Source: Actinoplanes palleronii (GTDB lineage Bacteria; Actinomycetota; Actinomycetes; Mycobacteriales; Micromonosporaceae). From it: a stretch of DNA of 43,173 bases. Of the stretch, positions 8,860 to 16,602 are shown piece by piece. The position numbers and the translations under genes were made by a program. The stretch covers positions 1-43,173 of the forward strand of contig NZ_BOMS01000156.1 of NCBI RefSeq assembly GCF_016862315.1. Reading direction: 5' to 3'. The number at the start of each line of letters is the position of its first letter. The first letter of the stretch is position 1. The notes under the pieces are model-generated. The model saw nothing but the letters and a program-made list of their open reading frames with translations. It made no database searches and was not told the origin of the DNA.

Positions 8860-9780
8860 CTATGGATGTGACGGAACCGGCGCGGTGCGATGATCAGCAA
8901 GATCAAATTCTTTTCGTCGTGCGTCCGCCGGGGTGCGGACCGCCGCTCCCGCCGGGACCCCTGCGGGCTCCGCAGGCCGCTGGCGCGTCCCGGACGCGAA
9001 GCCCTCCGGGGCGACGTCCGTGGGTGGGCACGGAAAAGCGCTGGTGGTTTCCTCGAGGGAGGCGGAAGCGCTTTCCACAGTCCGGGGCCGTCCACAGCCC
9101 CCACCCCAACCCACCCCCTCCCCCGCCACACTGTCCAAGGGGGAGCCCCCAGGGAGGGCGGGCTCGGTGCGGCGCGGGACGTTTGCGCCGGACGCAGCCG
9201 CCGGGGCGCTCCCGCGCGTCGAGGCTGGTCGTCACGGCCGGCGGAGGGCGGTACGGGTACGCGGTTGGCCGATGCGTGCGCCTGCCGCCCCCGGGCGGGC
9301 GGTAGACGTCCGCGGTGCGGGATCGCGGCCCCCTACCGCCCCTGGCGTGGGCGGCAGACGCACGCACAACCCGATCGCGTGCCGCTACCGCCCTCGAACC
9401 CCGCCGATCGCGTGCGCCTACCGCCTGGCCAGCATCGATCGCGTGCCTCTACCGCCCTACCGGTATCGATCGCGTGCCTCTACCGCCCTACCGGTATCGA
9501 TCGCGTGCCTCTACCGCCCTACCGGTGCCGGACGCGTGCCCCGACCGCCCCGCCGGCACCGGACGCGGACTCCCACCGCCGCGCCCCGGAATCTGACCGA
9601 GCACCCTCACCCGAATATCCGGTGAGCACCACCCGCGTCAGCCGGACCGCCTCGGTTCCGGGAGCGGCAGCCGCTGTCCGCGATGCCACACCAGTACCGG
9701 ACATCCGCCGGCGAAGGGCCTGTCTTCATCAACCCACCAGGACCGCGCGGGCACCGAGCAGCACCGCCACGGGCCGGGGA
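8860..9780. other. Gene-free 920-base spacer with hairpins and minisatellite
   Basis: No reading frame here resembles a protein: all long frames are arginine/proline-rich. The methyltransferase-proximal end is AT-rich (8889-8920) and probably holds its promoter. Two adjacent perfect hairpins follow: GTCCGC-6-GCGGAC (8923-8940) and CCTGCGG-3-CCGCAGG (8960-8976). A 10-bp inverted repeat with one bulge, GGAAAAGCGCT against AGCGCTTTCC, sits at 9032-9076. The 31-bp tandem array (9370-9570) fills the middle. From 9580 to 9780 I see nothing recognisable. Confidence 0.6.
9434..9526. repeat. 31-bp tandem repeat array
   Basis: Three identical 31-bp units begin at 9434, 9465 and 9496. Each contains ATCGATCGCGTG, GCCTCTACCGCC and, at the junctions between units, the palindrome TACCGGTA. 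Degenerate units carrying GATCGCGTG and CTACCGCC flank them from about 9370 and to about 9570. Because 31 is not a multiple of three, the array shifts reading frame at each unit and cannot encode a regular repeat peptide. The period is close to three DNA helical turns, so any bound protein would line up on one face. Confidence 0.85.
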
Positions 9781-10425
9781 TCAGCGGCCCAGGCCGGCGT
9801 CGCGGGCCTGCACGATGGCCTCGGCGCGGCCGGCCACCCGGAGCTTGGTGAGGATGTTCGACACGTGGTTGCGGACGGTCTTGGCGGACAGGCCGAGCTG
9901 CCGGGCGATCTCCGGGTTGGTGCGATGCCCGGCGACCAGTGCCAGCACCTCCCGTTCCCGGTCGGTGAGCTGCGGGAAGGCGGTCTCCGGCGGCCGGGGC
10001 CGGAGGAAGTCGGCTATCCGGCGGGCCACACCGGCCCCGAGCAGCGCCTCGCCGTCGGCCGCCGCCCGCACCGCGCGGACCAACTGGGCCCGCAGCGCGC
10101 CCTTGAGCAGGTAGCCGCGGGCGCCGGCGCGCAACGCGGCGAACACCGACTCGTCGTCCTCCAGCATGGTCAGCACCACGATCCCGATGTGCGGGGACGC
10201 GGCGACGATCCGGCGGGTCGCCTCGATCCCGTCCAGGCCGGGCATCCGGAGATCCATCAGCACCACGTCGGGCTGGCAGCGCAGCGCCTCGGCGACCGCG
10301 GTGGCACCGTCGGCCGCCTCGGCGGCCACCTCGATGTCATCGGCCAGGGAGAGCACGGCGCGCAGCCCGGCACGGAACGGCTCATGGTCGTCGGCGATCA
10401 GCACCCGGAGCGGACTCACGACCAC
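9781..10425 (-). CDS. NarL/LuxR-type response regulator
   Basis: The 214-residue regulator has an N-terminal receiver domain: acidic pair D12-D13, phosphoacceptor Asp58 in VVLMDLRMPG, and the conserved Lys in GYLLKG. The C-terminal LuxR helix-turn-helix contains LTDREREVLALVA, NPEIARQLGLSAKTVRNHVSNIL. It is the output of the histidine kinase gene just upstream, whose stop lies inside the first codons of this gene (about 10 bases of overlap), so the pair is translationally coupled. An in-frame GTG six bases downstream of the chosen ATG is an equally possible start. Target genes are unknown; the transmembrane protein gene at the head of the operon may be one partner. Confidence 0.93.
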   Translation of the reverse strand: MVVSPLRVLIADDHEPFRAGLRAVLSLADDIEVAAEAADGATAVAEALRCQPDVVLMDLRMPGLDGIEATRRIVAASPHIGIVVLTMLEDDESVFAALRAGARGYLLKGALRAQLVRAVRAAADGEALLGAGVARRIADFLRPRPPETAFPQLTDREREVLALVAGHRTNPEIARQLGLSAKTVRNHVSNILTKLRVAGRAEAIVQARDAGLGR

Positions 10426-12464
10426 ACCTCCTCCTGATCAGCCACCGCTACCGAAGCCGGCGCCAGCGCGGCCGGGGACGCGGCGGCGGGCAACGGGAGG
10501 CGCGCGGAGACCGTCGTCCCGCCGCCCGGCCGGCCGCTGATCTCGCAGGAGCCGCCGAGTTCCCGGGCCCGCTCGCGCATGGACACCGTGCCCACCCCCG
10601 CCGGACCGGTGCCCGGCCCCCGCCCGTCGTCGATCACGGCGATCAGCAGCGCACCGTCGCCGGCCCGCAGCACCACCCGCGCCGAGCCGGCCGCCGCGTG
10701 CCGGGCCACGTTGGTGAGCGCCTCCCGGACGATCGCGTAGGCGGCCACCTCCACGGCGGCGGGCAGCGGCGGGAGGCCGGCCGCATCCACCCGTACCGGA
10801 AATGTGGCGGCGAATTCCCCGGCAGCGACCCGGACCGCACCGGCCAGCCCGAGCTCGTCCAAGGCCGGCGGCCGCAGGCCGTGTGCGATCCGGCGCACCT
10901 CGCCGACCGCCTCCGCGCCCCGGGCCAGTACCTCGGCCAGCAGCGCCTCGGCCTGCTCCGGGCGGTCGCGCAGCACCGCGACCGCGGCCTCGACCTGCAG
11001 GGTCTGCGCGGCCAGCGCCGGGCCGAGACCGTCGTGCAGGTCCCGGCGCAGCCGCCGGCGCTCCTCCTCCCGGGCGGTGACCAGGCGTTCCCGGGAGCGG
11101 AGCACCTGGTCGTGCAGCCGGGCGGCGCGCACCGCCGGGGCGCTGTGCCGGGCCAGGTCGGCGAGCAGCCGCCGATCCCGCCGGTCGTAGGTCTCCCCCG
11201 GGGCCCGCGGCGCGACCCGCAGTTCACCGACCACCTCACCCTGCTGCACCAGCGGCATCCGGACCGATGCCGACGCCGCGGTGCCGCTGCCGGCCAGCAC
11301 ACTCCCGTCCGGTGCCACGATCGCCGCGTAGGGCGCGCGCATCGCCCGCCGCACCGAGGCGGCCAGCGCGGGCAGCGAGGCGTCCGGGTCCTCCAGCCGC
11401 CGGGCCAGTACGGTCACCACCGCGTACGGATCCTCCCGCTGCCCGTAGGTGACCCGGTTCGCCCAGCCGCGCAGGCGGCGCCGGAGCGGCTCGACGAGCA
11501 CCGCCACCACCGCCGCGGCCAGGAACGACGCCACCGGATAGCCACGCAGCTCGACACCCCGCGCCGCCCACGTGACGATCACGGCGTAGACCGCGGTGAG
11601 CGCGGCGGTGAGCGTGCCGTACAGCAGCGCCCGGTTCAGGATCGGGTCGATGTCCCACAGCCGGCGGCGCAGCACGGCCCGCGCGATGGCGATCGGGACC
11701 AGGCAGAACAGTCCGCCGAAGGCCAGCATCGTCAGGCCGTTGTAAACCAGCGCACCCGGACCGGACCGGCTGAACACCGGCAGCGGCTGGAGGCCGGCCA
11801 CCAGCCCGAAACCGGTCATCGCGGTGATCAGCGCGGCGGCCACCCACGTGGTCTGCTGGCGCTGGGCCGGGGTGGAGACGCGCCGGTAGCGGTGCACCTG
11901 CGCGGTGACGCCGCAGCCGAGCCAGACCAGGGCCAGGCCGATGTCGAGCAGCTCCGGGATCGTCCCGGTCTCCGCGACCACCACGTGGATCGCCAGGCCG
12001 AGGCAGGCCCAGCGGGTCCAGCGCGGGGTGAACCGGCCGTCCGGGAAGACGAAGACCAGCCCGAAGAACCCGATGAAGGCGGCGTCCGCGACGACCTCGG
12101 TGGCCACCGCGAGCGGCGCCGGCCAGCCGGGGACCGGCACCGTGTTCGGCCAGATCCCGCCGAACGCGATCAGGACCCCGGCGCAGAGCAGCGCGGCCCG
12201 GTCGTCCGGGCGGCGGATCAGGATCAGCAGGCCGACCCCGATGAAGATCACTGCGATCAGGCAGAGGCCGGTGAGCCAGGCGACCGCGTACGCGCCCGGC
12301 GGGACACCCCACTCGGCGAGCCCGGCCCGGACCGCGTCCGGGTGCGGCACCAGGTACGGGTCGAACGCCACGAGCCGCCGGTACGCCGACGGCAGCGACG
12401 CCACGAACCCGGCCGCTGCCAGCGCGGCCAGGATCGTGAGAGCGGGACCGGGGATCCGGCGCAC
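10416..12464 (-). CDS. Membrane sensor histidine kinase (HisKA_3 type)
   Basis: The 682-residue kinase has about eight to ten hydrophobic helices in residues 10-330, then a GAF-like segment (about 345-440, with APYAAIVAPDGSVLAG), a short coiled linker, and the HisKA_3 dimerisation domain REEERRRLRRDLHDGLG with phospho-His477. The HATPase domain follows with REALTNVARHA (N box) and DDGRGPG (G box), ending in a short alanine-rich tail. It autophosphorylates and passes phosphate to the LuxR regulator encoded next. The GTG start lies four bases after the stop of the preceding membrane-protein gene, marking a three-gene operon. The stimulus is not apparent; the N-terminal membrane region suggests a membrane-borne or lipid signal. 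Confidence 0.92.
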   Translation of the reverse strand: MRRIPGPALTILAALAAAGFVASLPSAYRRLVAFDPYLVPHPDAVRAGLAEWGVPPGAYAVAWLTGLCLIAVIFIGVGLLILIRRPDDRAALLCAGVLIAFGGIWPNTVPVPGWPAPLAVATEVVADAAFIGFFGLVFVFPDGRFTPRWTRWACLGLAIHVVVAETGTIPELLDIGLALVWLGCGVTAQVHRYRRVSTPAQRQQTTWVAAALITAMTGFGLVAGLQPLPVFSRSGPGALVYNGLTMLAFGGLFCLVPIAIARAVLRRRLWDIDPILNRALLYGTLTAALTAVYAVIVTWAARGVELRGYPVASFLAAAVVAVLVEPLRRRLRGWANRVTYGQREDPYAVVTVLARRLEDPDASLPALAASVRRAMRAPYAAIVAPDGSVLAGSGTAASASVRMPLVQQGEVVGELRVAPRAPGETYDRRDRRLLADLARHSAPAVRAARLHDQVLRSRERLVTAREEERRRLRRDLHDGLGPALAAQTLQVEAAVAVLRDRPEQAEALLAEVLARGAEAVGEVRRIAHGLRPPALDELGLAGAVRVAAGEFAATFPVRVDAAGLPPLPAAVEVAAYAIVREALTNVARHAAAGSARVVLRAGDGALLIAVIDDGRGPGTGPAGVGTVSMRERARELGGSCEISGRPGGGTTVSARLPLPAAASPAALAPASVAVADQEEVWS

Positions 12465-12468
12465 GTCT

Positions 12469-13101
12469 TCAGTGTGCGTCCGCGAGCACCGGTACGGTCT
12501 CGGCCGTCCGGCCGGTGGCGGTCCGGTACCCCGCGTACGCGAGCAGTCCGAGCAGCACGCCGGCGACCTCCTGCTCGACCGGTCCGAGCAGGACGATCGC
12601 GATCGGGCCGGCCGCCACCGCCCAGCCGAGCCAGCGCGGGAACACCCCGGCGCGGGCCGTGGCGATGCCGAGGAGCAGCAGGCCCAGGTTGAGCGCGATC
12701 AGGCCGGCACCGACGTACCAGAGAAAGCCGTTGGTGATCTCGTCCAGCGCACCGTCCACGGCGAGATCGGCGTTGCCGGGCCGGGCGTAGAGCGCCGGGG
12801 CCACGAAGTCGTAGAGCGGCCGGGTCCCCACCTCGAGACCGGCCCAGCCGAGGAAGGTGAGCAGGAACCCGATCGCGCCGAGCCGGCCGGCCCGGTGGGC
12901 CTGCACGGCATAAAAAGCCGGCAGCCCGAGCAGGGTGAGCAGCCCGCCCAGCACCCCGATCACACCGACCGCGGTGAACGCCGGGTTGACCGCCTTGTCG
13001 TCGGCGAAGTCCTGCCCGATCGCGGCGGCGGCGCTGAGCACGCCACCCGCGCAGAGCACGCCGCCGCCGGTCCGGATCAGCCGATCGATGGTCGTCATCA
13101 T
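12469..13101 (-). CDS. Multi-pass membrane protein of unknown function
   Basis: The 210-residue protein has about six hydrophobic helices (for example AVGVIGVLGGLLTLLGLPAFYAV, IGFLLTFLGWAGLEV, ALNLGLLLLGIATA) and no motif I recognise. The ATG at 13101 has GAGAGGA ten bases upstream; a GTG nine bases further up is too close to that site. It heads the operon with the histidine kinase and response regulator, so it may be a sensory or regulated partner of that system, but no function can be assigned. Confidence 0.7.
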   Translation of the reverse strand: MMTTIDRLIRTGGGVLCAGGVLSAAAAIGQDFADDKAVNPAFTAVGVIGVLGGLLTLLGLPAFYAVQAHRAGRLGAIGFLLTFLGWAGLEVGTRPLYDFVAPALYARPGNADLAVDGALDEITNGFLWYVGAGLIALNLGLLLLGIATARAGVFPRWLGWAVAAGPIAIVLLGPVEQEVAGVLLGLLAYAGYRTATGRTAETVPVLADAH

Positions 13102-13104
13102 GGA

Positions 13105-13137
13105 ACCCACGTCCTCTCGTCAAGGATTCACGTGGGT
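13105..13137. promoter_or_regulatory. Inverted repeat before the kinase operon
   Basis: ACCCACGT (13105-13112) and ACGTGGGT (13130-13137) form a perfect 8-bp inverted repeat with a 17-base spacer. It lies just upstream of the membrane-protein/kinase/regulator operon and includes its ribosome site between the arms. It could be an operator, possibly for the operon's own regulator, or an RNA hairpin hiding the ribosome site. Both are inferences. Confidence 0.45.
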
Positions 13138-13201
13138 CCACCCTCGCGGCCCGGTGTCCCGGGCCGCGCGTGACGGCGTCCCGGGACGACCGGGACGTCT
13201 G

Positions 13202-13690
13202 TCAGGTGGTCGCCAGGAGCGCGTCGATCTGGCCGAGGGCCAGCCGCATGCCCTCCTCCATGCCCATCTTCAGCTGCATCTGCAGGGCCTCGGCGTCCGC
13301 GAAGTGGTTCACCACCGTCATCCGCGTCCCGCTCGGGGTGCTCTCCAACGTGACCACCACGTGCCCCGGCCTGTCGGCGTCGACCGGCTCGCCGTGCTTG
13401 TCGGCGAAGCCGTCGTCGAGCTCCAGCCGGTGCGGCGCCTCGATCGCGGTGATCGTCCACCAGCCGTGCGACTCGGTGCCGTCCGGGCCGGTCATGTGGT
13501 AGCGGGCGGCGCCGCCCGGCGTGAACTCGTACCGGGTGAAGGTGGCCGGCCAGGTCGGCGGGCCCCACCAGCGCTCCAGCTTGCGCGGATCGGCCCAGAC
13601 GCCCCAGACCTGCTCGGCCGGCGCGTCGAAGTCGGCGACGAACGTCAACGTCAACGCCTCGGTGTCGGTGGTGCTCCCGGTGACCGTCAT
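13202..13690 (-). CDS. SRPBCC/AHSA1-domain protein
   Basis: The 162-residue protein has the AHSA1 (activator of Hsp90 ATPase homologue 1-like) fold: DAPAEQVWGVWADPRKLERWWGP at the N-terminal half, GTESHGWWTITAIEAPHRLEL in the middle and GTRMTVVNHF with a C-terminal amphipathic helix. These small helix-grip proteins bind hydrophobic ligands; their exact role is usually unknown. It is translated from an ATG overlapping the stop of the upstream ArsR-type gene (ATGA), with AGGAGGAGA as ribosome site. ArsR plus AHSA1 is a common two-gene unit in actinobacteria, in which the repressor controls the pair. Confidence 0.88.
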   Translation of the reverse strand: MTVTGSTTDTEALTLTFVADFDAPAEQVWGVWADPRKLERWWGPPTWPATFTRYEFTPGGAARYHMTGPDGTESHGWWTITAIEAPHRLELDDGFADKHGEPVDADRPGHVVVTLESTPSGTRMTVVNHFADAEALQMQLKMGMEEGMRLALGQIDALLATT

Positions 13691-14016
13691 GTCTCCTCCT
13701 GAAGGAGTTCGGTGATCCGGTCGGCCCGCTGCCGCCAGATCCTCTCGTACGTGTCCATCAGCCCGCCGACCACGTCCCGCAGGGCGGACGGGTTGCCGTG
13801 CACGATCTGCTCCCGCCCGCGCCGCTCCTTCGTGACCAGCTCGGCCCGCTCGAGCACCGCGACGTGCTTCTGCACGGCCGCGAAGCTCATCGGGTAGAGC
13901 CGGGCGAGCGCCGAGACGGACTGTCCCGCCCGGCTCACCCGGGTCAGGATGTCGCGCCGCGTGGCGTCGGCGAGCGCGTGGAACACGAGATCCGCGCCGT
14001 CCTCACCTACAACCAT
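13687..14016 (-). CDS. ArsR-type winged-helix regulator
   Basis: The 109-residue protein is a compact ArsR/SmtB-like winged helix: VFHALADATRRDILTRV, then helix-turn-helix SVSALARLYPMSFAAVQKHVAVLERAELV and the wing TKERRGREQIVHGNP. No cysteine pair for metal binding is present, so it is the non-metal subgroup paired with AHSA1 proteins. The ATG lies at the centre of an 18-bp perfect palindrome (14008-14025), so autoregulation by binding over the start codon is likely. It overlaps the AHSA1 gene by four bases. Confidence 0.9.
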   Translation of the reverse strand: MVVGEDGADLVFHALADATRRDILTRVSRAGQSVSALARLYPMSFAAVQKHVAVLERAELVTKERRGREQIVHGNPSALRDVVGGLMDTYERIWRQRADRITELLQEET

Positions 14017-14025
14017 GTGGTTGTA
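14008..14025. promoter_or_regulatory. Palindromic operator spanning the ArsR start codon
   Basis: TACAACCA-TG-TGGTTGTA is a perfect palindrome with 8-bp arms. The minus-strand ATG of the ArsR gene uses bases 14014-14016 inside it, so codons 1-3 are fixed by the site. A leaderless or very short-leader transcript blocked by its own product is the simplest reading. Confidence 0.7.
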
Positions 14026-14068
14026 CGTTAGTCCGCGAAGAACAAGACCACAAGCGGATCGCCGGAAG

Positions 14069-15238
14069 TCAGGAGGCGAAGCCGGCCAGGATGCGGCGGA
14101 GGTGGACGCCGAGCAGGTCGGCCCGGACGTGCAGCTCGTCGCGCATGCGCAGGGGCAGGCCGGTGATCCGCAGCCGCTGCTGCAGCTCCAGGTCCTCGGC
14201 GAGCACCGCCTCCTCGAACGCGACCTCGCCGGCGATCACCTCGGCCGACGGGTCGGGCACGCCGCCGATGCCGTGGAACAGCATCTTCGTGTAGATCCGG
14301 GTGCTCGTCGCGGACTCCGGCTGGGCGAAGAACAGGATCGTCTTGACCGCGCCGGCGTCCAGCTCCTCCAGCCGCAGCAGCAGCTGGAACGGCGCGCGAT
14401 AGACGTAGGTGGCCCGGCGCCGCTGGCGGACCGGGCGGATCCCGGCGAGCACCCCGGGGTCCTCCGGGTTGTCGAACCACTGCTCCTGCACGCTGCGGCA
14501 GCCGTACGGCTCGGTGGTCACCTCGTACCGGGGAACGGTTTTCTCCTCGGCGGCGCCGAAGGTCTTCGCGTGCACGAACGGGAAGTGCGCCACGTCCAGG
14601 AAGTTGTCGGCGACCAGCCCGGCCGAGGCGGGCGTGCGGGCCGGGGGCAGCCAGGCGCCTGCGTAGTCGCGGTCGTCGGCGTCCGGGTCGGTGAACAGGC
14701 CGACCTTCGGCTCGTCCGGGGCCAGCCAGATCATGCCCCAGCGCTCCTGGGTGCGGGACTCGGCGAGCCGGAACGTCTCGCCCAGCAGCTGCACCTCGTC
14801 GAGCCGCTCGGTGGCCAGGCCGACCGGGTGCCACCCGTGCCGCAGCGCCGGGTCCTCGTTGGTGAGCAGCTCGGTGGGGTCCGGGGCGGGGAGGCCGGCC
14901 GCGAGCACGTGGATCGTACCGTCGAAGATCTTGATCGGTGGTCCTGGTGGCAGGCTTGCCCGCGGCGGGATGGGCCCCTGCGACGGCACCGTGACGCACG
15001 CGCCGGACGCGTCGAACTCCCAGCCGTGATAGGCGCAGCGCAGCCGGCCGTCCTCGACGACCGCCGCGGACAGCGGCACGAGGCGGTGCGGGCAGCGGTC
15101 CGCGAACACCACCGGGTCCGCGTCCGGTTCCGGCCGATAGACCACCAGGGGTACGCCGTCGGCGACGACAGCGAGCGGACGCGTGCTGACCTCGGCGTCC
15201 CGGGCGATCGGTAACCACTGCATTTCCGCAGTCTGCAC
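14069..15238 (-). CDS. Rieske [2Fe-2S] non-haem iron oxygenase
   Basis: The 389-residue protein is an alpha-subunit type Rieske oxygenase. The N-terminal Rieske domain binds the cluster through C49-x-H51 (DRCPHRL) and C68-x2-H71 (CAYHGW). The C-terminal catalytic domain carries NFLDVAHFPFVH, providing the bridging Asp and two His ligands of the mononuclear iron. Such enzymes hydroxylate or demethylate aromatic, steroid or choline-type substrates and need a separate reductase, which is not encoded nearby. The substrate is unknown. GTG 15238 is the longest start; the ATG at 15223 (MQWLPIARD) is equally plausible. It diverges from a DUF1028 gene over about 110 bases. Confidence 0.9.
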   Translation of the reverse strand: MQTAEMQWLPIARDAEVSTRPLAVVADGVPLVVYRPEPDADPVVFADRCPHRLVPLSAAVVEDGRLRCAYHGWEFDASGACVTVPSQGPIPPRASLPPGPPIKIFDGTIHVLAAGLPAPDPTELLTNEDPALRHGWHPVGLATERLDEVQLLGETFRLAESRTQERWGMIWLAPDEPKVGLFTDPDADDRDYAGAWLPPARTPASAGLVADNFLDVAHFPFVHAKTFGAAEEKTVPRYEVTTEPYGCRSVQEQWFDNPEDPGVLAGIRPVRQRRRATYVYRAPFQLLLRLEELDAGAVKTILFFAQPESATSTRIYTKMLFHGIGGVPDPSAEVIAGEVAFEEAVLAEDLELQQRLRITGLPLRMRDELHVRADLLGVHLRRILAGFAS

Positions 15239-15249
15239 CGCGTTTGTTA

Positions 15250-15333
15250 CCAGCTCCGTCCTTGTTCATCGACCGTGTCAGCTGCGCGGTCGCCGGCTCT
15301 GTCCTTGGTCATCGGCTGTGGCAGCGCGCGGTT
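15250..15333. repeat. Imperfect 43-bp duplication in a divergent promoter region
   Basis: Two segments, 15250-15291 and 15293-15333, share GCTCYGTCCTTGKTCATCG and a following GTGKCAGC plus GCGCGGT block at a 43-base offset with scattered substitutions. They fill the spacer between the Rieske oxygenase and DUF1028 starts, so the duplication may have doubled a promoter or binding site. Confidence 0.6.
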
Positions 15334-15349
15334 CGGATAGCGTGCGGCC

Positions 15350-16180
15350 ATGACGTTCTCGATCGTGGGCCGGTCCGCCGACGGCGCGGCCCTGGGTGTG
15401 GCGGTGGCCAGCAAGTTCCTCGGTGTCGGCGCGGCGGTGCCGGCCGCGCTGGCCGACGTCGGTGCGGTGGCCACCCAGTCCTACGCCAATCTCGCCTACC
15501 GGCCGCAGGGGCTCGCGCTGCTGGGCACCGGGGTGGCCGCGCCGGAGGTGGTCAAGGCACTGATCGCCGGGGACGCCGGGCCGGTCGGGCACCGGCAGGT
15601 CGGCGTGGTCGGCACGGCCGGGCCCGGGGCGACGTTCACCGGCCCGGACTGCCATCCGTGGGCCGGCGGCGCGGCCGGTGACGGGTATGCGGCCCAGGGC
15701 AACATGCTGGCCGGACCGGCGGTGGTCGAGGACATGGCGAAGCAGTGGCTGGGGTCCGCGTCCGACTCGCGGATCGCGTATCGGCTGCTGGCGGCGCTGC
15801 GCGCCGGAGATCAGGCAGGCGGTGACCGGCGTGGGCGGCAGAGCGCGGCGTTGCTGGTGGTCGCCAAGGGCCAGGGGTACGGGGGAACCAGCGACGTGCT
15901 GGTCGACCTCCGCGTCGACGACCACCCCGATCCGGTCGGCGAGCTGGGCCGGCTGCTCGAGCTGCACACGATGTACTTCGAACGGCCCGACCCGGCGACG
16001 CTGCTGCCACTGACCGGGGAACTCGCGGCCGAGGTCCGGCAGCGGCTGACCGATCTCGGTCAACGCGACCCGGACCTGGACGAGGCCCTGGCCTCCTGGG
16101 CCGGCATCGAAAACCTGGAGATGCGCATCGTCCCAGCCGCCATCGACCCGCTCGTCCTGACCCAGCTCCGCGCCACCTGA
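15350..16180 (+). CDS. DUF1028 family protein
   Basis: The 276-residue product starts MTFSIVGRSADG, typical of DUF1028 proteins, which have an Ntn-hydrolase-like fold and usually an N-terminal TFS motif. Further family features are VASKFLGVGAAVPA, TQSYANLAYRPQGLALL, the GPGATFTGPDCHPWAG loop and YAAQGNMLAG. Biochemical function is not established for the family; some members sit in amide or amino-acid catabolic clusters. No catabolic partner other than the divergent Rieske gene is seen here. A run of 18-bp tandem repeats starts inside its TGA stop codon. Confidence 0.85.
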   Translation: MTFSIVGRSADGAALGVAVASKFLGVGAAVPAALADVGAVATQSYANLAYRPQGLALLGTGVAAPEVVKALIAGDAGPVGHRQVGVVGTAGPGATFTGPDCHPWAGGAAGDGYAAQGNMLAGPAVVEDMAKQWLGSASDSRIAYRLLAALRAGDQAGGDRRGRQSAALLVVAKGQGYGGTSDVLVDLRVDDHPDPVGELGRLLELHTMYFERPDPATLLPLTGELAAEVRQRLTDLGQRDPDLDEALASWAGIENLEMRIVPAAIDPLVLTQLRAT

Positions 16181-16274
16181 CACCCCCGCGCCCGCGCCGC
16201 CAGACGCCCCGGCGCCGCCAGACACCCCCGCGCCCCCAGACACCCCCGCGCCGCCAGACGCCCCCGCGCCGCCA
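16179..16274. repeat. 18-bp tandem repeats starting in a stop codon
   Basis: The first unit (16179-16202) includes the last two bases of the DUF1028 TGA. Four further units of exactly 18 bases follow (16203, 16221, 16239, 16257), consensus GACRCCCCCGCGCCGCCA. The period is a multiple of three, yet the frame is closed by the stop, so the array is non-coding at present. Confidence 0.8.
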
Positions 16275-16309
16275 CTGCCACCCCGGCCGCGCCCGCGCCT
16301 CCCACCCCC

Positions 16310-16362
16310 GGCTGGCCCTCAGGGGTGTCTCGAGGGCACCGAGGCACCCCTGAAAGCCAGCC
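16310..16362. repeat. Stem-loop copy 2 of the palindrome family
   Basis: Arms 16310-16331 and 16341-16362 (22 bases each) pair with three deviations: one T-G wobble position in the core (GTGTCTC against GAGGCAC) and two mismatches next to the outer GGCTGGC/GCCAGCC. Loop of nine bases. The wobble would still pair in RNA. It stands about 130 bases after the DUF1028 stop and may end that transcript. Confidence 0.75.
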
Positions 16363-16406
16363 AAGACCGCAGCCACCCCAGACCCGCGGCGCACCCCGCG
16401 CCCTCC

Positions 16407-16459
16407 GGCTGGCTCGTGGGGGTGCCTCAAGGGCGCTGAGGCACCCCCACAAGCCACCC
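16407..16459. repeat. Stem-loop copy 3 of the palindrome family
   Basis: The 23-base arms 16407-16429 and 16437-16459 pair with two mismatches around a seven-base loop AGGGCGC. The core is GTGGGGGTGCCTCA with complement TGAGGCACCCCCAC. Its left arm is an exact reverse complement of the right arm of copy 4 at 16580-16602. Confidence 0.75.
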
Positions 16460-16549
16460 AAGACCGCCCAGCCGGCTTCCAGCGGTGCCACCCAGGCCGC
16501 GAAACACCCCCCAGCACCAGCCGAACCCACAGCGCACCCCGCGCCCTCC

Positions 16550-16602
16550 GGCTGGCTCTCGGGGGTGCCTCAAGGGCGCTGAGGCACCCCCACGAGCCAG
16601 CC
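16550..16602. repeat. Stem-loop copy 4 of the palindrome family
   Basis: The 23-base arms 16550-16572 and 16580-16602 pair with two mismatches around the loop AGGGCGC. The core is again the GGGGGTGCCTCA type. A half copy (left arm only, GGCTGGCTTTCAGGGGTATC) follows at 16699-16718. Confidence 0.75.

Noticed and set aside
6199..8871. 890-residue plus-strand frame through the cyclase and methyltransferase genes
   Set aside because: It is in a different frame from the GGDEF protein and antisense to the MetE-like gene, with biased composition.
8890..10437. 515-residue plus-strand frame across the spacer and response-regulator gene
   Set aside because: Composition is Arg/Pro/Ala-rich without domains, it crosses the 31-bp array, and it is antisense to a well-supported LuxR regulator.
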